DNA from: Phreatobacter oligotrophus
GTDB taxonomy: Bacteria > Pseudomonadota > Alphaproteobacteria > Rhizobiales > Phreatobacteraceae
Assembly: GCF_003046185.1 (NCBI RefSeq)
Contig: NZ_PZZL01000005.1
Span: forward strand, 248,001-312,000
Direction: 5' to 3'
Length of the DNA stretch: 64,000 nucleotides
Position 1 is the stretch's first letter. Every line of letters starts with the position of its first letter. The notes under the pieces are model-generated. The model did not search any database. It saw only the letters and a program-made list of their open reading frames with translations, and was not told where the DNA came from. Of the stretch, positions 1 through 7,145 are shown one piece after another. Both the position numbers and the translations under genes were made by a program.

Positions 1-278
1 CGCGCAACACCCGCATCGTCATGGACGCGCTGCAGCGGATCAACAGGCACTACGGCATCACCGTCGTCTGCAATCTCCACTCGCTCGACCTCGCCCGCTC
101 CTACTGCGACCGGCTGGTCGGCATGGCCCAGGGCCGCGTCGTCTTCGACGGCGCGCCCGACGCGCTCACCGATGACGTCGCCCGCCAGCTCTACGGCATC
201 GAGTCCGGCGAGGTCCTCGACGGCCATACCCCCGTTCCCATGCCCGCGCCGGCGCTGCCCGCCGCGGTTCCCGCCTGA
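1..278 (+). CDS. phnC: Phosphonate ABC transporter ATP-binding protein PhnC, C-terminal part (5' end outside window)
   Basis: This is the last ~92 codons of an ABC ATPase that would energise phosphonate import at the inner membrane. The visible part carries the switch-histidine region ([11 protein letters not shown]) and the PhnC-type tail ([17 protein letters not shown]). The Walker A, Walker B and signature motifs lie upstream of the window. The open frame enters at base 3. The identification rests mainly on the immediately following phnD and phnE genes. The Ala/Pro-rich last 15 residues look like an unstructured tail. Confidence 0.85.
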   Translation, partial: RNTRIVMDALQRINRHYGITVVCNLHSLDLARSYCDRLVGMAQGRVVFDGAPDALTDDVARQLYGIESGEVLDGHTPVPMPAPALPAAVPA

Positions 279-304
279 AACCCGACCGTTCGGAGATCTG
301 ACCC

Positions 305-1222
305 ATGTTCGACCGCCGCCAGCTTGTCGCCGGCCTTGCCGGCCTGCCGCTCCTGCCCGCCGCCGCCTCCGCCCAGGGCGCCTGGCAGACCCGCTTCCCC
401 GAGCTCGTCTTCGCCGTCATCCCGGCCGAAAACGCCTCGGGCACCGTCGAGCGCTACACCCCCTTCACCGAGTACCTGACCCGTGAGCTCGGCACCAAAG
501 TGACCCTGCGCGTCGCCAACGACTATGCCGCGGTCATCGAGGGCCAGCGCGCCGGCAACATCCACTTCGCCTTCTACGGCCCGTCGTCCTACGTGCGCGC
601 CCACACCGTCACCAATGGCGGCGTGGTGCCCTTCGTGGTCGAGGTCCTGCAGGACGGCTCGGTCGGCTACTATTCGGTGCTCTATGTGCGCGCCAACAAC
701 CCGGCGACCCGCATCGAGGACCTGCGCGGCAAGAACCTCTGCCTCGTCGACCCCAACTCGACCTCGGGCAATAACGTGCCGCGCTTCGCCATGTCGAAGC
801 TCGGCATCAACACCCCCGACCAGTTCTTCTCCCGCGTCGTCTATGCCGGCAGCCACGAGAACGCCGTGACCGCCGTCATGCAGGGCACCTGCGACGCCGC
901 CTTCAACTGGTGGAACTCCGAGACCGACTCCAACCTCAGCCGCATGGTGGCGAAGGGCATGGTGAAGGCCGAGGACTTCAAGATGATCTTCAAGTCCGAC
1001 CTCATCGCCGGCTCGCCGGTCGCCTACCTGACCTCGCTGCCCGAGGAGGCCAAGGCCGCCCTCACCAAGGCCTTCGTCGAGGCCCCGGTGAAGGCCAAGG
1101 CCGCCTTCGACCGCTGGTCGGATGGCAAGAACCAGGGCTTCCGCCCCACCACCCACGCCGACTACCAGTCCATCGTCGACCTGCAGCGCTTCGTCGACCA
1201 GATGCGCCGCAACCGCAGCTGA
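305..1222 (+). CDS. phnD: Phosphonate ABC transporter substrate-binding protein PhnD (copy 1)
   Basis: This is a 305-residue periplasmic binding protein that would capture phosphonates for PhnC/PhnE. The N-terminus MFDRRQLVAGLAGLPLLP ending in AAASAQ is a signal peptide with two adjacent arginines, so Tat export is possible. The mature part has the PhnD features: the PAEN segment near residue 40, TPFTEYLTRELG, the NDYAAVIEGQ stretch, and DPNSTSGNNVPR, the segment that shapes the ligand pocket. It follows phnC by 26 bp and is followed by a close paralogue. A strong hairpin just after the stop may protect this message. Confidence 0.93.
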   Translation: MFDRRQLVAGLAGLPLLPAAASAQGAWQTRFPELVFAVIPAENASGTVERYTPFTEYLTRELGTKVTLRVANDYAAVIEGQRAGNIHFAFYGPSSYVRAHTVTNGGVVPFVVEVLQDGSVGYYSVLYVRANNPATRIEDLRGKNLCLVDPNSTSGNNVPRFAMSKLGINTPDQFFSRVVYAGSHENAVTAVMQGTCDAAFNWWNSETDSNLSRMVAKGMVKAEDFKMIFKSDLIAGSPVAYLTSLPEEAKAALTKAFVEAPVKAKAAFDRWSDGKNQGFRPTTHADYQSIVDLQRFVDQMRRNRS

Positions 1223-1228
1223 TGGAAC

Positions 1229-1260
1229 GCCGGGCTCCCGCCGTGGTGCGGGAGCCCGGC
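1229..1260 (+). promoter_or_regulatory. Strong hairpin between the two phnD genes (mRNA stabiliser or attenuator)
   Basis: There is a perfect 13-bp stem: GCCGGGCTCCCGC pairs with GCGGGAGCCCGGC around the loop CGTGGT. It starts 6 bases after the phnD copy 1 stop. No clear U-tract follows, so it is more likely a 3'-end stabiliser or partial attenuator than a full terminator. Such hairpins after binding-protein genes are a known way to raise binding-protein levels relative to the membrane components; that role here is inferred. Confidence 0.6.
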
Positions 1261-1289
1261 CGATTTCCTGCCGAACCCGGATACGAGCC

Positions 1290-2204
1290 ATGCAGTCCCG
1301 TCGCGACGCCCTCGCGCTCCTTGCCTCGTTTCCCTGGGCCGGCAACGCATTTGCCCAGGCCGAGGACTGGCGGCGCGCCTATCCTGAACTTGTCCTCTCG
1401 GTGACCCCGGCGGAGAATTCAGGCGGCGTCATCGACCGCTTCGCACCTTTTGCCGAGTACTTGTCGCGCACCCTCGGCGTCAAAGTCACGATCCGCATCG
1501 CCAACGACTATGCGGCGGTGATCGAAGGCCTGCGCTCCGGTCAGGTGCATATCGCCCATATGGGTCCGGCAGCCTATACCCGCGCCTCCATCGTGACGCA
1601 GGACGGCATCGAGCCACTGGTCACGATGGCCAATTCCGAGGGCGCCATCGGCTACTATTCGGTGCTCTACGTCCGCGCGAACGATACCGCGCGCTCGCTC
1701 CAGGACCTGCGCGGCCGCAACCTCTGCCTTGTCGATCCGAATTCGGCGTCCGGCAACAACGTGCCGCGCTATGCCCTGTCCAAGCTCGGCATCGAGCCGG
1801 AAAGCCATTTCGACCGGGTCGTCTATTCCGGCAGCCACGAGAATGCGGTCATCGCGCTCTCGCAGGGCACCTGCGACGCGGCCTTCAACTGGTGGAACAC
1901 CGAGCGCGAGTCGAACCTGCAGCGCATGGCCACGAAGGGCATGGTGAAGACCGAGGATTTCCGCATCGTCTTCCGGTCCGAGCTGATCCCCGGCTCGCCG
2001 GTGGCGATGATGCGCTCGACACCCGAACCGCTGCGGCGCGCCGTCCAGCAGGCCTTCGTGGATGCAGCGGAAAAGGGCCGTGAGGCCTTCCTGCGCATCA
2101 GCGACGGCAATGCCACCGGCTACGTGCCCGTCAAGGCCGAGGACTATCGCGTGATGATCGACCTCTCACGCTACATCGACCAGATGCGGCGGCGGCGGAG
2201 CTGA
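1290..2204 (+). CDS. phnD: Phosphonate ABC transporter substrate-binding protein PhnD (copy 2)
   Basis: This is a 304-residue paralogue of the preceding PhnD. The start chosen is the ATG that gives MQSRRDALALLASFPWAGNAFAQ, a signal peptide with twin arginines and an AFA-Q cleavage site; the frame stays open upstream but would place the signal peptide internally. It shares long conserved blocks with copy 1 (NDYAAVIEGL, YYSVLYVRAN, NLCLVDPNS, GTCDAAFNWWN, IDQMRR). It differs in parts of the pocket (for example AHMGPAAYTRASIVT in place of AFYGPSSYVRAHTVT), so the two proteins may prefer different phosphonates. Confidence 0.93.
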   Translation: MQSRRDALALLASFPWAGNAFAQAEDWRRAYPELVLSVTPAENSGGVIDRFAPFAEYLSRTLGVKVTIRIANDYAAVIEGLRSGQVHIAHMGPAAYTRASIVTQDGIEPLVTMANSEGAIGYYSVLYVRANDTARSLQDLRGRNLCLVDPNSASGNNVPRYALSKLGIEPESHFDRVVYSGSHENAVIALSQGTCDAAFNWWNTERESNLQRMATKGMVKTEDFRIVFRSELIPGSPVAMMRSTPEPLRRAVQQAFVDAAEKGREAFLRISDGNATGYVPVKAEDYRVMIDLSRYIDQMRRRRS

Positions 2205-2215
2205 AGAAAGACGCC

Positions 2216-3112
2216 ATGTCCCACACCGTCCAGAGCCTGCCAGACCACCAGCTTGCGCCCCTCGCCCGCGCCTATGCCGAGGCGGTCTCCGCCAAGCGCC
2301 GGCAGGTGCTCATCGGGCTGGTGCTGTTCGTCGGCGCCTTCATCGTCGCCGGCATCGTCGCCGACGTGAAGCCGGCGACCTTCTTCACCAATCTCTGGCG
2401 CTTCACCGACTATCTCGGCCGCATCTTCACCCTGGAACAGGGCCCCTATGCCGGCCGCTTCGTCCTCTTCGACGTGGTCGAGTGGATGTGGGGCTTCGAC
2501 AAGTGGCTGAAGCTGCTGTGGGAGACGATCCTCATCGCCTATGTCGGCACGCTCTCCGGCGCCATCGGCGGCTTCGTCTTCTCCTTCCTCTCGGCCCGCA
2601 ACCTCACGCCGAACAGCACGATCGGCTTCCTCGCCAAGCGCTGGCTCGAGTTCTGCCGAACGGTCCCTGAAATCGTCTTCGCGCTGATCTTCGTCGTCGC
2701 CTTCGGCCTGGGCCCGCTGGCCGGTCTCCTCGCCATCGCCGTCCACACCTTCGGCGCGCTGGGCAAGCAGTTTGCCGAGGTCGCCGAGAATATCGACATG
2801 AAGCCGCTGGACGGCCTCACCGCCACGGGCGCCACCTGGACCGAGCGTATGCGCTTCGCCGTCCTGCCGCAGGTCATGTCGAACTATGCCAGCTACGCCC
2901 TGCTGCGCTTCGAGGTGAATGTCCGCGGCGCGGCGGTCATGGGCTTCGTCGGCGCCGGCGGCATCGGCCAGGACCTCGTCGAGGCGATCCGCAAGTTCTA
3001 CTACGCCGACGTCTCCGCCATCCTGGTGCTCATCGTCCTGACCGTCATGCTGATCGACCTCGGCACCGAGCGGCTGCGCCACCACTTCATCGGACTGGAG
3101 AACCGCTCGTGA
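2216..3112 (+). CDS. phnE: Phosphonate ABC transporter permease PhnE1
   Basis: This is a 298-residue integral membrane permease. After a cytoplasmic N-terminus come a TM segment near residue 35 (VLIGLVLFVGAFIVAGIVA) and the BPD_transp_1 domain, with the EAA-type loop toward the C-terminus (the GATWTERMRFAVLPQ segment, then GFVGAGGIGQDL). It begins 11 bp after phnD copy 2, and its stop overlaps the GTG start of the next permease by 4 bp (GTGA). It would form the membrane channel with PhnE2, powered by PhnC. Confidence 0.92.
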   Translation: MSHTVQSLPDHQLAPLARAYAEAVSAKRRQVLIGLVLFVGAFIVAGIVADVKPATFFTNLWRFTDYLGRIFTLEQGPYAGRFVLFDVVEWMWGFDKWLKLLWETILIAYVGTLSGAIGGFVFSFLSARNLTPNSTIGFLAKRWLEFCRTVPEIVFALIFVVAFGLGPLAGLLAIAVHTFGALGKQFAEVAENIDMKPLDGLTATGATWTERMRFAVLPQVMSNYASYALLRFEVNVRGAAVMGFVGAGGIGQDLVEAIRKFYYADVSAILVLIVLTVMLIDLGTERLRHHFIGLENRS

Positions 3113-3984
3113 CCGACGCGATCCATCCGCTCCGCAAGGCCGCGCTCGACGACCGCGAGGCGCTCGCCGCCGGCTACCCGCAGGTCTTCTCACCCCCGCT
3201 GTGGACCCGGCTGCAGCCTCTGGTCATTCTTGGCGGGATGGTCCTGCTCTTCGTCTACGGGCTCGTCGCCCTCGACGTGCAGCCCGGCCGCATCATCACC
3301 GGCATCGGCAAGCTCGGTGAATTCATCTGGTTCATGCTGCCGCCCTCGACCGACACCTGGGCGAAGTTCTGGATCTACATGCATGCGCTCGGCGAGACGG
3401 TCGCCATCGCCTTCCTCGGCACTTTCACCGCGGCGATCCTCGCCCTGCCGGTCGGGTTCCTGGCTGCGAAGAACATCGTGCCGAACATCGTCATCCACTT
3501 CGCCTCGCGCCGCTTCCTCGACACGATCCGCGGCGTGGACGAACTCATCTGGGCGCTGATCTGGGTGAGCGTCGTCGGGCTTGGCCCCTTCGCCGGCGTC
3601 CTCGCCCTGATCTGCTCGAATTTCGGCCTCTTCGCCAAGCTCTTCTCCGAGGCGATCGAGGCCGCCGACCGCAAGGCCTCCGAGGGCGTCGCCTCCACCG
3701 GCGGCAGCTCGCTGCACGCGATCCGCTTCGGCATCCTGCCGCAGGTCCTGCCGATCTTCGGCAGCCAGGTGCTCTACTTCTTCGAGAGCAACACCCGCTC
3801 GGCGACCATCATCGGCATCGTCGGCGCCGGCGGCATCGGCCTGCACCTCGCCGAGCAGATCCGCGTGCTGGAGTACCAGCATGTCTCGGCGCTGATCCTG
3901 ATGATCCTCGTCACCGTCGCCATCATCGACCAGGTCTCGACGCGGCTGCGCTTCGCCCTCATCGGCGAGCGCAAGGCGGCCTGA
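3109..3984 (+). CDS. phnE: Phosphonate ABC transporter permease PhnE2
   Basis: This is the second permease, 291 residues, starting at a GTG that overlaps the phnE1 stop (GTGA), which implies translational coupling. It has the same fold: TM segment LVILGGMVLLFVYGLVAL near residue 40, the coupling loop GGSSLHAIRFGILPQVLP, and IVGAGGIGLHLAEQ. Paired phnE1/phnE2 genes are common in alphaproteobacterial phn loci, where a heterodimer is assumed. Only 3 bp separate its stop from that of the convergent phnF, and no terminator is visible between them. Confidence 0.92.
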   Translation: MTDAIHPLRKAALDDREALAAGYPQVFSPPLWTRLQPLVILGGMVLLFVYGLVALDVQPGRIITGIGKLGEFIWFMLPPSTDTWAKFWIYMHALGETVAIAFLGTFTAAILALPVGFLAAKNIVPNIVIHFASRRFLDTIRGVDELIWALIWVSVVGLGPFAGVLALICSNFGLFAKLFSEAIEAADRKASEGVASTGGSSLHAIRFGILPQVLPIFGSQVLYFFESNTRSATIIGIVGAGGIGLHLAEQIRVLEYQHVSALILMILVTVAIIDQVSTRLRFALIGERKAA

Positions 3985-3987
3985 GCC

Positions 3988-4707
3988 TCAGCCGCCGACC
4001 GTCAGGCGGACGCGGTCGGCGCAGAAATGCGAGCGCGCCCACTGGATGGGCACGCCCTCGGGATCGACATTGACGCTGTCGATGACGAGGACCGGTCGCC
4101 CCTCCGCGATCTCCAGCCTTTTCGCATCGACGGCATCGGCAACCGACGCGCCGATCCGCGTCGTGGCGCGGCGATAGTCCGGCACGCCGCAGGCGGCGAG
4201 CGCCGCGGTGATCGAGCCGGTCGCGCCATAGACCTGGGGCACCTCGGCAAAGCGCGGCAGCGGAAAGGCCGTGACCGCCCAGGAGATCGGCACGCCATCG
4301 GCGAAATGGGCGCTCTCGACCATCACCACCGGATCCTCCGGCGACAGGTCCAGCGCCTCCGCGATCTCGACGCTCGCGCCCATCTCGCGGAAGCCCAGCA
4401 GCTTGCCGGCGGGGTCGCGTGCCTGTCCCACCACGATCTCGGAGAAGCGCGTGCGCCGGCCGATCGGGTAGGAGAGCGGCTTCGCCTCAACATAGGTGCC
4501 GGACCCCTGGGTCACCCGCACCAGGCCCTTGTCCACCAGCGACTTGATCGCCTGGCGCACGGTATGGCGGTTGACGCCGAAGCGTTCCGTCAGCGCGGCC
4601 TCGGTCGGCAGCCGCGTGCCGGGCGTCAGCCCGCCCCCGGCAATCTCCGCCTCGATCGTCTCGGCGATCTGGCGCCAGACCGTGACGCCCCTGCCCCTCG
4701 CCAGCAT
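3988..4707 (-). CDS. phnF: GntR/HutC-family transcriptional regulator PhnF
   Basis: This is a 239-residue regulator transcribed against the phn genes. Residues ~8-75 form a GntR winged helix (LPTEAALTERFGVNRHTVRQ, then the wing VTQGSGTYV), and residues ~90-235 form a UTRA effector domain typical of PhnF/HutC proteins. In Mycobacterium, PhnF represses phosphate and phosphonate uptake genes; repression of phnG-N here is inferred from position. The spacer to phnG contains a Pho-box-like repeat and a candidate operator. The start gives MLARGRGVTVWRQIAE, the usual N-terminus of this family. Confidence 0.9.
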   Translation of the reverse strand: MLARGRGVTVWRQIAETIEAEIAGGGLTPGTRLPTEAALTERFGVNRHTVRQAIKSLVDKGLVRVTQGSGTYVEAKPLSYPIGRRTRFSEIVVGQARDPAGKLLGFREMGASVEIAEALDLSPEDPVVMVESAHFADGVPISWAVTAFPLPRFAEVPQVYGATGSITAALAACGVPDYRRATTRIGASVADAVDAKRLEIAEGRPVLVIDSVNVDPEGVPIQWARSHFCADRVRLTVGG

Positions 4708-4714
4708 CCTGCCT

Positions 4715-4732
4715 CCGTCATGCTCCTGTCAT
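4715..4732. promoter_or_regulatory. Pho-box-like direct repeat between phnF and phnG
   Basis: The sequence CCGTCAT-GCTC-CTGTCAT holds two 7-bp repeats spaced by 4 bp, the spacing of the PhoB-binding Pho box (consensus CTGTCAT-N4-CTGTCAT). It matches 13 of 14 repeat bases. It lies 8 bp before the phnF start and ~96 bp before phnG. Activation of the C-P lyase operon by PhoB under phosphate limitation is established in other bacteria; here it is inferred from the site. Confidence 0.6.
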
Positions 4733-4817
4733 CGGCCGGGCCGATAGGACGGGCCATCCGATCACGCCGGAACCGCATTTCCGCTTGCCCGCCGCACGCT
4801 TGCCGTTGTAGGACATA

Positions 4818-4841
4818 ATTGGTCTAGATGAATACACCAAT
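4818..4841. promoter_or_regulatory. Inverted repeat overlapping the phnG start, candidate PhnF operator
   Basis: ATTGGT and ACCAAT are inverted repeats separated by 12 bp, and the left arm extends into GGTCTAGA. Mycobacterial PhnF sites are short dyads of the type TGGTATAGACCA, so the left half resembles that class. The repeat spans the first ATG of phnG at 4828, with a CATAAT hexamer just before it at 4814-4819. A repressor bound here would block transcription start. The assignment is an inference. Confidence 0.4.
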
Positions 4842-5298
4842 CATGCACACCGAACCCGCCCACAGCGATTCGACGAGCGCCCGCAAGGCTATCATGGCGG
4901 TGGTCGCCCGGGCGACCGTGCCTGAGCTTTCCGCGCTCGAAACGCTTGCCGCCGACGCCAAAGTCCTGCGCGCCCCCGAGATCGGCCTCGTGATGGTCCG
5001 AGGCCGCATCGGCGGCGACGGCGCGCCCTTCAATCTCGGCGAGGCGACGGTGACCCGCGCCGCGCTCGCCCTGCCCGGCGGCGAGATCGGCTACGGCCAC
5101 GTGCTCGGCCGCGACAAGGACAAGGCGCGGCTGGCCGCCCTCGCCGATGCGCTCTGGCAGGCGCCCGCCACCCGCGAGGCGGTGGAGGCGGTGCTGGCGC
5201 CGGTGCGCGCACGGATCGACGCCGAAGCCACGCTCAAGCGCGAGCGCACCGCCGCCACCCGCGTCGACTTCTTCACCATGGTCCGCGGAGACAATTGA
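4828..5298 (+). CDS. phnG: C-P lyase complex subunit PhnG
   Basis: PhnG is a small core subunit of the cytoplasmic PhnGHIJ complex that moves the phosphonate onto ATP and breaks the C-P bond. The 156-residue product has family blocks ETLAADAKVLRAPEIGLVMVRGRIGGDGAPFN (in two parts), GEATVTRAA and YGHVLGRDK. The start may be 4828 or the in-frame ATG at 4843. Neither has a good Shine-Dalgarno sequence, and the first lies within a putative operator, so a leaderless or very short-leader mRNA is possible. The stop overlaps the phnH ATG (TGATG). Confidence 0.92.
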   Translation: MNTPIMHTEPAHSDSTSARKAIMAVVARATVPELSALETLAADAKVLRAPEIGLVMVRGRIGGDGAPFNLGEATVTRAALALPGGEIGYGHVLGRDKDKARLAALADALWQAPATREAVEAVLAPVRARIDAEATLKRERTAATRVDFFTMVRGDN

Positions 5299-6032
5299 TG
5301 GCCGTCGCCCTCGCCTTCGCCGATCCCGTCCGCGACGCTCAAGGCACCTTTCGCGCGGTGATGAACGCCATGGCCCGGCCGGGCTCGGTGCAGCCCATCG
5401 CCGGCCTCGCCGGCGCGCCCGCGCCCCTCAGCCCCACGGCCGCGGCCATCGCGGTGGCCCTCGCCGACTACGAGACGCCGCTCTGGCTCGATCGGGCCCT
5501 TGCGGCGGCTCCCGATGTCGGCGCCTGGCTGACCTTCCACACCGGCGCGCGGATCATCGCCGAGCCGGCCCGTGCCGCCTTTGCTCTGATCGCCGATGGG
5601 GCCGCGCTTGTCGATCTGGAGACCTTCGCGCAGGGCACGGACATCTACCCCGACCGCTCGACCACGCTGATCCTGCAGGTGGCGTCCCTGGGCGCTGCAC
5701 TCCCCACACCTCTCCCCGGCGGGGAGAGGTCGGACGCGCAGCGTCCGGGAGAGGGGGCACCAACCTCCGCTCACCCCCTCTCCCGGCCTTTGGCCGACCT
5801 CTCCCCGCCGGGGAGAGGTACAGGGGTCGCGCCCGGCTTGATCCGCCTGGATCTCGCCGGTCCGGGGATCAAGGGCCACGCCCATCTCGCGGTGGCCGGC
5901 CTTCCCGCCGACATCGCTCCGCGCCTTGCCGCCAACCACGCCCTCTTCCCGCGCGGCGTCGACCTCGTCCTCGCCGGTCCCGAGGGCGTCGCCGCCCTGC
6001 CGCGGACCACCCGCGTCACCGTGGAGGCCTGA
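5298..6032 (+). CDS. phnH: C-P lyase complex subunit PhnH with an in-frame palindromic-repeat insertion
   Basis: PhnH is a PLP-transferase-fold subunit of the PhnGHIJ core. This copy is 244 residues, against about 195 for the E. coli protein. The excess is one block at about residues 135-180, rich in Pro/Gly/Arg (LPGGERSD, PLSRPLADLSPPGRG), encoded by a multi-hairpin repeat. The flanking PhnH sequence is intact: FADPVRDAQGTFRAVMNAMARPG at the start (in two parts) and LAGPGIKGHAHL after the insert. The insert falls between two predicted strands, so it may be a tolerated surface loop. ATG 5298 overlaps the phnG stop; the TTG before it is unlikely to be used. Confidence 0.92.
   Translation: MAVALAFADPVRDAQGTFRAVMNAMARPGSVQPIAGLAGAPAPLSPTAAAIAVALADYETPLWLDRALAAAPDVGAWLTFHTGARIIAEPARAAFALIADGAALVDLETFAQGTDIYPDRSTTLILQVASLGAALPTPLPGGERSDAQRPGEGAPTSAHPLSRPLADLSPPGRGTGVAPGLIRLDLAGPGIKGHAHLAVAGLPADIAPRLAANHALFPRGVDLVLAGPEGVAALPRTTRVTVEA
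5708..5819. repeat. Palindromic repeat element inserted inside phnH
   Basis: Four hairpins lie in a row. ACCTCTCCCC-GGC-GGGGAGAGGT occupies 5708-5730, GGACGC-GCA-GCGTCC 5732-5746, a 13-bp stem CCGGGAGAGGGGG/CCCCCTCTCCCGG pairs 5745-5757 with 5774-5786, and ACCTCTCCCC-GCC-GGGGAGAGGT closes at 5797-5819. Terminal hairpins facing each other around a long stem are typical of small non-autonomous intergenic repeats that are abundant in Hyphomicrobiales. Here the element is read through as protein without a stop codon. Confidence 0.9.
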
Positions 6033-6035
6033 ACC

Positions 6036-7145
6036 ATGTATGTGGCCGTCAAGGGTGGCGAACGCGCCATCGACAATGCCCACCGGCTCCTCGCCCACCG
6101 CCGCCGCGGCGATCCGGCGGTGCCGGAAGTCGCGCCCGCCCAGATCCGCGAGCAGCTGACCCTCTCGGTCGACCGCGTCATGACCGAGGGCTCGCTCTAT
6201 GATCGCGACCTTGCGGCGCTGGCCATCAAGCAGGCGCGCGGCGACCTCGTGGAGGCGGCCTTCCTCGTCCGCGCCTTCCGCACCACCCTGCCGCGCTTCG
6301 GCGCCACCGAGCCGATCGATACCGGCGCGATGCAGGTCTCCCGCCGTGTCTCGGCGACCTTCAAGGACATTCCCGGCGGCCAGGTTCTGGGGCCGACCTT
6401 CGACTACACCCATCGCCTCATCGATTTCCTGCTGGAGGCGGGCGGCGAGCCGCCCGAGCCGGCCCGCGCGGCGGCGGACGAGACGGCCATGCCGCGCGTC
6501 ACCGACCTGCTCGGCGCCGACGACCTCATCGAGCGCAACCCGCCCGGCGATCCCGACGCTCCCGTGCCGGATCTCACCCGGGAGCCGCTGGACCTCCCCG
6601 CCGGCCGCGACCTGCGCCTGCAGAACCTCGCCCGCGGCGACGAGGGCTTCCTCCTGGCGCTCGGCTATTCGACGCAGCGCGGCTTCGGCCGCTCCCATCC
6701 CTTCGCCGGCGAGATCCGCCTCGGCGAGGTTGAGGTCGAGCTTTTCTCCGAGGATCTCGGCTTTGCCGTCCCGCTCGGCGACATCACCGTCACCGAGTGC
6801 CAGATGGTCAACCAGTTCAAGGGCTCGGCGACCGAGCCGCCGCGCTTCACCCGCGGCTACGGCCTCGCCTTCGGCCATTGCGAGCGCAAGACCATGGGCA
6901 TGGCCCTCGTCGACCGGGCGCTCCGCGCCGAAGAGCTCGGCGAGGAGGTGAAAGCCCCGGCGCAGGACGAGGAATTCGTGCTGATGCATTCGGACAACGT
7001 CCAGGCGACCGGCTTCGTCGAGCACCTGAAGCTGCCGCACTACGTCGACTTCCAGGCCGAACTCGGCCTCATCCGCCAGATGCGGCGCGAGATCGCCGAG
7101 CGGCAGGCCGCTGCCGACGTGGTGCTCAAGGAGGCCGCGGAATGA
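6036..7145 (+). CDS. phnI: C-P lyase complex subunit PhnI
   Basis: PhnI is the nucleosidase-type subunit that, with PhnG, H and L, forms ribose 1-phosphonate 5-triphosphate from phosphonate and ATP. The 369-residue protein begins MYVAVKGGERAIDNAHRLL and has the family blocks LSVDRVMTEGSLYDRDLAALAIKQA (two parts), TFKDIPGGQVLGPTFDYTHR and LALGYSTQRGFGRSHPFAGE. It lies 3 bp after phnH and overlaps phnJ by 4 bp (ATGA). The length is normal and I see no defects. Confidence 0.96.
   Translation: MYVAVKGGERAIDNAHRLLAHRRRGDPAVPEVAPAQIREQLTLSVDRVMTEGSLYDRDLAALAIKQARGDLVEAAFLVRAFRTTLPRFGATEPIDTGAMQVSRRVSATFKDIPGGQVLGPTFDYTHRLIDFLLEAGGEPPEPARAAADETAMPRVTDLLGADDLIERNPPGDPDAPVPDLTREPLDLPAGRDLRLQNLARGDEGFLLALGYSTQRGFGRSHPFAGEIRLGEVEVELFSEDLGFAVPLGDITVTECQMVNQFKGSATEPPRFTRGYGLAFGHCERKTMGMALVDRALRAEELGEEVKAPAQDEEFVLMHSDNVQATGFVEHLKLPHYVDFQAELGLIRQMRREIAERQAAADVVLKEAAE

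Noticed and set aside
191-1345. A 384-codon minus-strand frame over phnD
   Set aside because: It is antisense to a well-conserved phnD and has no recognisable features.
4785-4819. Full sigma-70 promoter for phnG using TTGCCC and CATAAT
   Set aside because: The spacing between these hexamers is about 23 bp, outside the usable range; only the -10-like hexamer is noted.
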